From Cupriavidus pauculus (GTDB taxonomy: Bacteria; Pseudomonadota; Gammaproteobacteria; Burkholderiales; Burkholderiaceae), in assembly GCF_008801835.1 (NCBI RefSeq), contig NZ_VZOW01000025.1, forward strand, positions 1-64,000: DNA of 64,000 bases, in the 5' to 3' direction. A program made the position numbers and the translations under genes. How positions within the stretch are numbered: the first letter of the stretch is position 1; each line of letters begins with the position of its first letter. This document shows positions 62,420-64,000 of the stretch, piece after piece. The notes under the pieces were generated by a model. The model was not told the DNA's origin, made no database searches, and saw nothing but the letters and a program-made list of their open reading frames with translations.

Positions 62420-62448
62420 GATTCGAATATAGTCGAATCATGGAAACC
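62411..62448 (-). promoter_or_regulatory. ars operator/promoter: 16-bp perfect inverted repeat over the arsR start
   Basis: GGTTTCCATGATTCGA (62411-62426) and TCGAATCATGGAAACC (62433-62448) are perfect complements across 6 bp. The core ATTCGA-N6-TCGAAT resembles ArsR operators. On the minus strand the spacer and flanks form TATATT, a good -10, placing the transcription start at or next to the arsR ATG. Confidence 0.75.
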
Positions 62449-62633
62449 TGAGAAGTGAAACTTTTGTGACGCCGTAGAAACCGGACGCCTTGAGTACTGC
62501 CAGGCCGTGCCGAGCCAGCGTCGCACCACCAAGCCTCGGAAGTATGCCTTTGGGGCTCTGCCTCGTTTCGAGGGATGCGAATCGCACGACCTATGCATGC
62601 CGCCGGAATGCGGCGACATGCAATTGGGCGTGC

Positions 62634-62987
62634 TTACCTTCGCTGCATGTCTACGACGGTCGGCTTGCCATCGACCTTGTCGAAGGTGACCGAAACCGTC
62701 TCTCCTTCCTTGAAATTCTTCAGCGAAGCGCGGTCCTTGACCGGGAACGCCATGGTCATGGCGGACATGCCGAGGTTCTCGATCGGGCCGTGCTTGAGCG
62801 TGACCTTTCCGGCCTTCGCATCGATTTTCTTGACTTCTGCCGCAACAGGCTGCGGCGCCTGCTGCGATGCGGCGGACGGCTTCATATCCATGCCTTTCAT
62901 GTCCATGCCATCCATGGATCCGGCCGCGAACGCGGCAGGGGCAGCAGCGAGTGCAAGCGTGAGTGCGAGAGTCTTGATGTATTTCAT
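62634..62987 (-). CDS. cusF: CusF-like copper/silver chaperone, copy 2
   Basis: 117 aa. Signal peptide (KYIKTLALTLALAAAPAAFA), a longer Met spacer (SMDGMDMKGMDMKP), and the OB fold with LKHGPIENLGMSAMTMAF. Closely related to the copy at 50219 with a six-residue longer Met repeat. Overlaps the cusA stop as ATGA behind AGGAGG. Confidence 0.88.
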   Translation of the reverse strand: MKYIKTLALTLALAAAPAAFAAGSMDGMDMKGMDMKPSAASQQAPQPVAAEVKKIDAKAGKVTLKHGPIENLGMSAMTMAFPVKDRASLKNFKEGETVSVTFDKVDGKPTVVDMQRR

Positions 62988-64000
62988 TGCGATTCCTCCT
63001 GAAGTGAGGGGTGGGTGGAAAGTGGGACAGGTTTGGTCTGGCGTTTGCGGATCAGCAGGTACACCGCCGGCACAACAAACAGGGAAAGCAACGGCGCGGT
63101 GACCATGCCGCCGACCATCGGGGCGGCGATGCGCTGCATGACCTCCGAGCCGGTGCCATGCGACCACATGATGGGAATCAGGCCGGCAAGAATGACCGCG
63201 ACGGTCATGGCCTTGGGGCGCACGCGCTGCACCGCCCCTTCCTGAATGGCGTCCAGCAACGCGGACACGCTGGTATCGCCTCGGGCCTCGCGTTCGCTCC
63301 AGGCTTGCTTCAGGTAGAGCAGCATGATGACACCGAACTCGGCCGCGACGCCGGCCAAGGCGATGAAGCCGACGACGCCGGCCACAGAGAGGTTGAAGCC
63401 CAGTGCATAGAGCAGCCAGAAGCCGCCGATGAGCGCCAGCGGCAGCGTCCCCATGATGAGCAGCGCCTCGTCCAGGCGACCGAACACCAGGTAGAGCAAC
63501 ACGAAGATGATCAGGAGCGTGAACGGCACCACCACCTTCAGCTTCTCGGTGGCCCGCTCCAGGTATTCGAACTGCCCCGACCAACTGAGGGAATAGCCCG
63601 CCGGCATCGGCACCGCCTTGGCCACCACCGCCTGCATGTCCTGGACGGCGGAGCGCAGGTCGCGTCCGCGGATGTCGACGTAGATCCATCCCGACAGCCG
63701 CGCATTCTCGCTGCGCAGCATGGGCGGGCCCTGCACCACCTCAAGGCGCGCCACGTCGGACAGGGTGATCTGCTGGCCCCTGCCGGTGACGATGGGCAGG
63801 GCGCGCAATTGCTCCACCGAGTCGCGGTAGTCGCGCGGATAGCGGACATTGATCGGGAAGCGCGCCAATCCGTCGACCACTTCCCCCACGTTGTCGCCGC
63901 CGATGGCAGAGGACACGATGCTCTGGACGTCGTCGATGTTGAGGCCGTACCGGCCGGCCGCCATCCGGTCGATATCGACGTCGATATAGCGCCCGCCGGA
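62984..64000 (-). CDS. cusA: CusA HME-RND pump, copy 2, 5' end outside the window
   Basis: The last 338 residues are present, beginning in the second periplasmic loop (GGRYIDVDIDRMAAGRYGLN) and ending with PIMWSHGTGSEVMQRIAAPM and a tail ending in EESQ like copy 1. The frame is open through the window edge at 64000. Sequence is clearly paralogous to the CusA at 50554, with scattered substitutions and a slightly different C-terminal tail. Whether its cusB/cusC partners are intact cannot be seen. Confidence 0.92.
   Translation of the reverse strand, partial: SGGRYIDVDIDRMAAGRYGLNIDDVQSIVSSAIGGDNVGEVVDGLARFPINVRYPRDYRDSVEQLRALPIVTGRGQQITLSDVARLEVVQGPPMLRSENARLSGWIYVDIRGRDLRSAVQDMQAVVAKAVPMPAGYSLSWSGQFEYLERATEKLKVVVPFTLLIIFVLLYLVFGRLDEALLIMGTLPLALIGGFWLLYALGFNLSVAGVVGFIALAGVAAEFGVIMLLYLKQAWSEREARGDTSVSALLDAIQEGAVQRVRPKAMTVAVILAGLIPIMWSHGTGSEVMQRIAAPMVGGMVTAPLLSLFVVPAVYLLIRKRQTKPVPLSTHPSLQEESQ

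Noticed and set aside
1..64000. CRISPR arrays, rRNA genes and complete tRNA genes
   Set aside because: No regularly spaced direct repeats and no rRNA-like or foldable tRNA sequences were noticed on either strand.

Overview
The window looks like an accessory, metal-resistance-rich part of a betaproteobacterium in Burkholderiaceae, most likely Cupriavidus or a close Ralstonia-type relative. This rests on the overall high GC, the Lys/Ala/Pro-extended HU protein, the Burkholderiales-type porin, and the families and order of the metal genes (CzcP-like ATPase, CnrT-like exporter, mer, cus, and an ars operon in the order R-I-C-C-(B)-C-H-P). Genus and replicon (chromid, megaplasmid or chromosomal island) are inferred, not shown.

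Layout. 1-9.6 kb: an IS3-type transposase fragment, an orphan flgB, a CzcP-like PIB4 ATPase, a small double zinc-ribbon protein with a well-formed promoter/palindrome, a tightly overlapping arnT-like/gtrA/GT2 envelope-modification operon, a membrane-anchored LuxR-type regulator, a small MscS-like channel and a 43-aa secreted His-rich peptide. 10-20.4 kb: a catabolic block (Rieske oxygenase, aldehyde dehydrogenase, rubredoxin-reductase fusion, FAD amine-oxidase-like protein, EutQ-like cupin, LysR regulator, MFS importer, porin) of unknown substrate. 21-25.4 kb: a CnrT-like exporter with a His-rich tail, then an MFS/nitrilase pair whose nitrilase lacks its 5' end at a sharp junction near 25.35 kb.

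25.4-37.56 kb is an island of mostly unrecognised genes: an Mrr-like nuclease next to a protein ending in a HEPN-type RxxxxH motif (a candidate defence operon), an EexN-like protein, an HU protein, a five-repeat zinc-ribbon protein, a CoiA-like nuclease, a tyrosine-recombinase-fold protein lacking catalytic residues, and a DUF6884-like gene cut off by a Tn3-family end at 37562. 37.56-44.4 kb is a Tn4651-type transposase end (tnpA, tnpC) followed by merR/TPCA. 44.5-54.06 kb is a decaying copper region: a P-type ATPase truncated before its hinge motif, a CopZ-like protein, one intact and one frameshifted DUF305 protein, intact cusF and cusA, and only the C-terminal end of cusB.

54.06-56.8 kb begins with a second GGGGT terminus-like sequence and carries a tnpT/tnpS-like cointegrate-resolution pair. 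56.9-62.45 kb holds a HEPN-like protein, a GDCCVxC protein and an arsenic operon (arsR-I-C-C-deltaacr3-C-H-MFS) whose Acr3 pump gene has lost its middle; a 38-bp inverted repeat covers the arsR start. 62.6-64.0 kb starts a second cusF/cusA copy that runs off the window.

The recurring theme is metal export (Zn/Cd/Co, Ni/Co, Hg, Cu, As) assembled by transposition and now partly broken: the Cu ATPase, cusB, one DUF305 gene and acr3 are all damaged, while regulators, reductases and chaperones remain intact.
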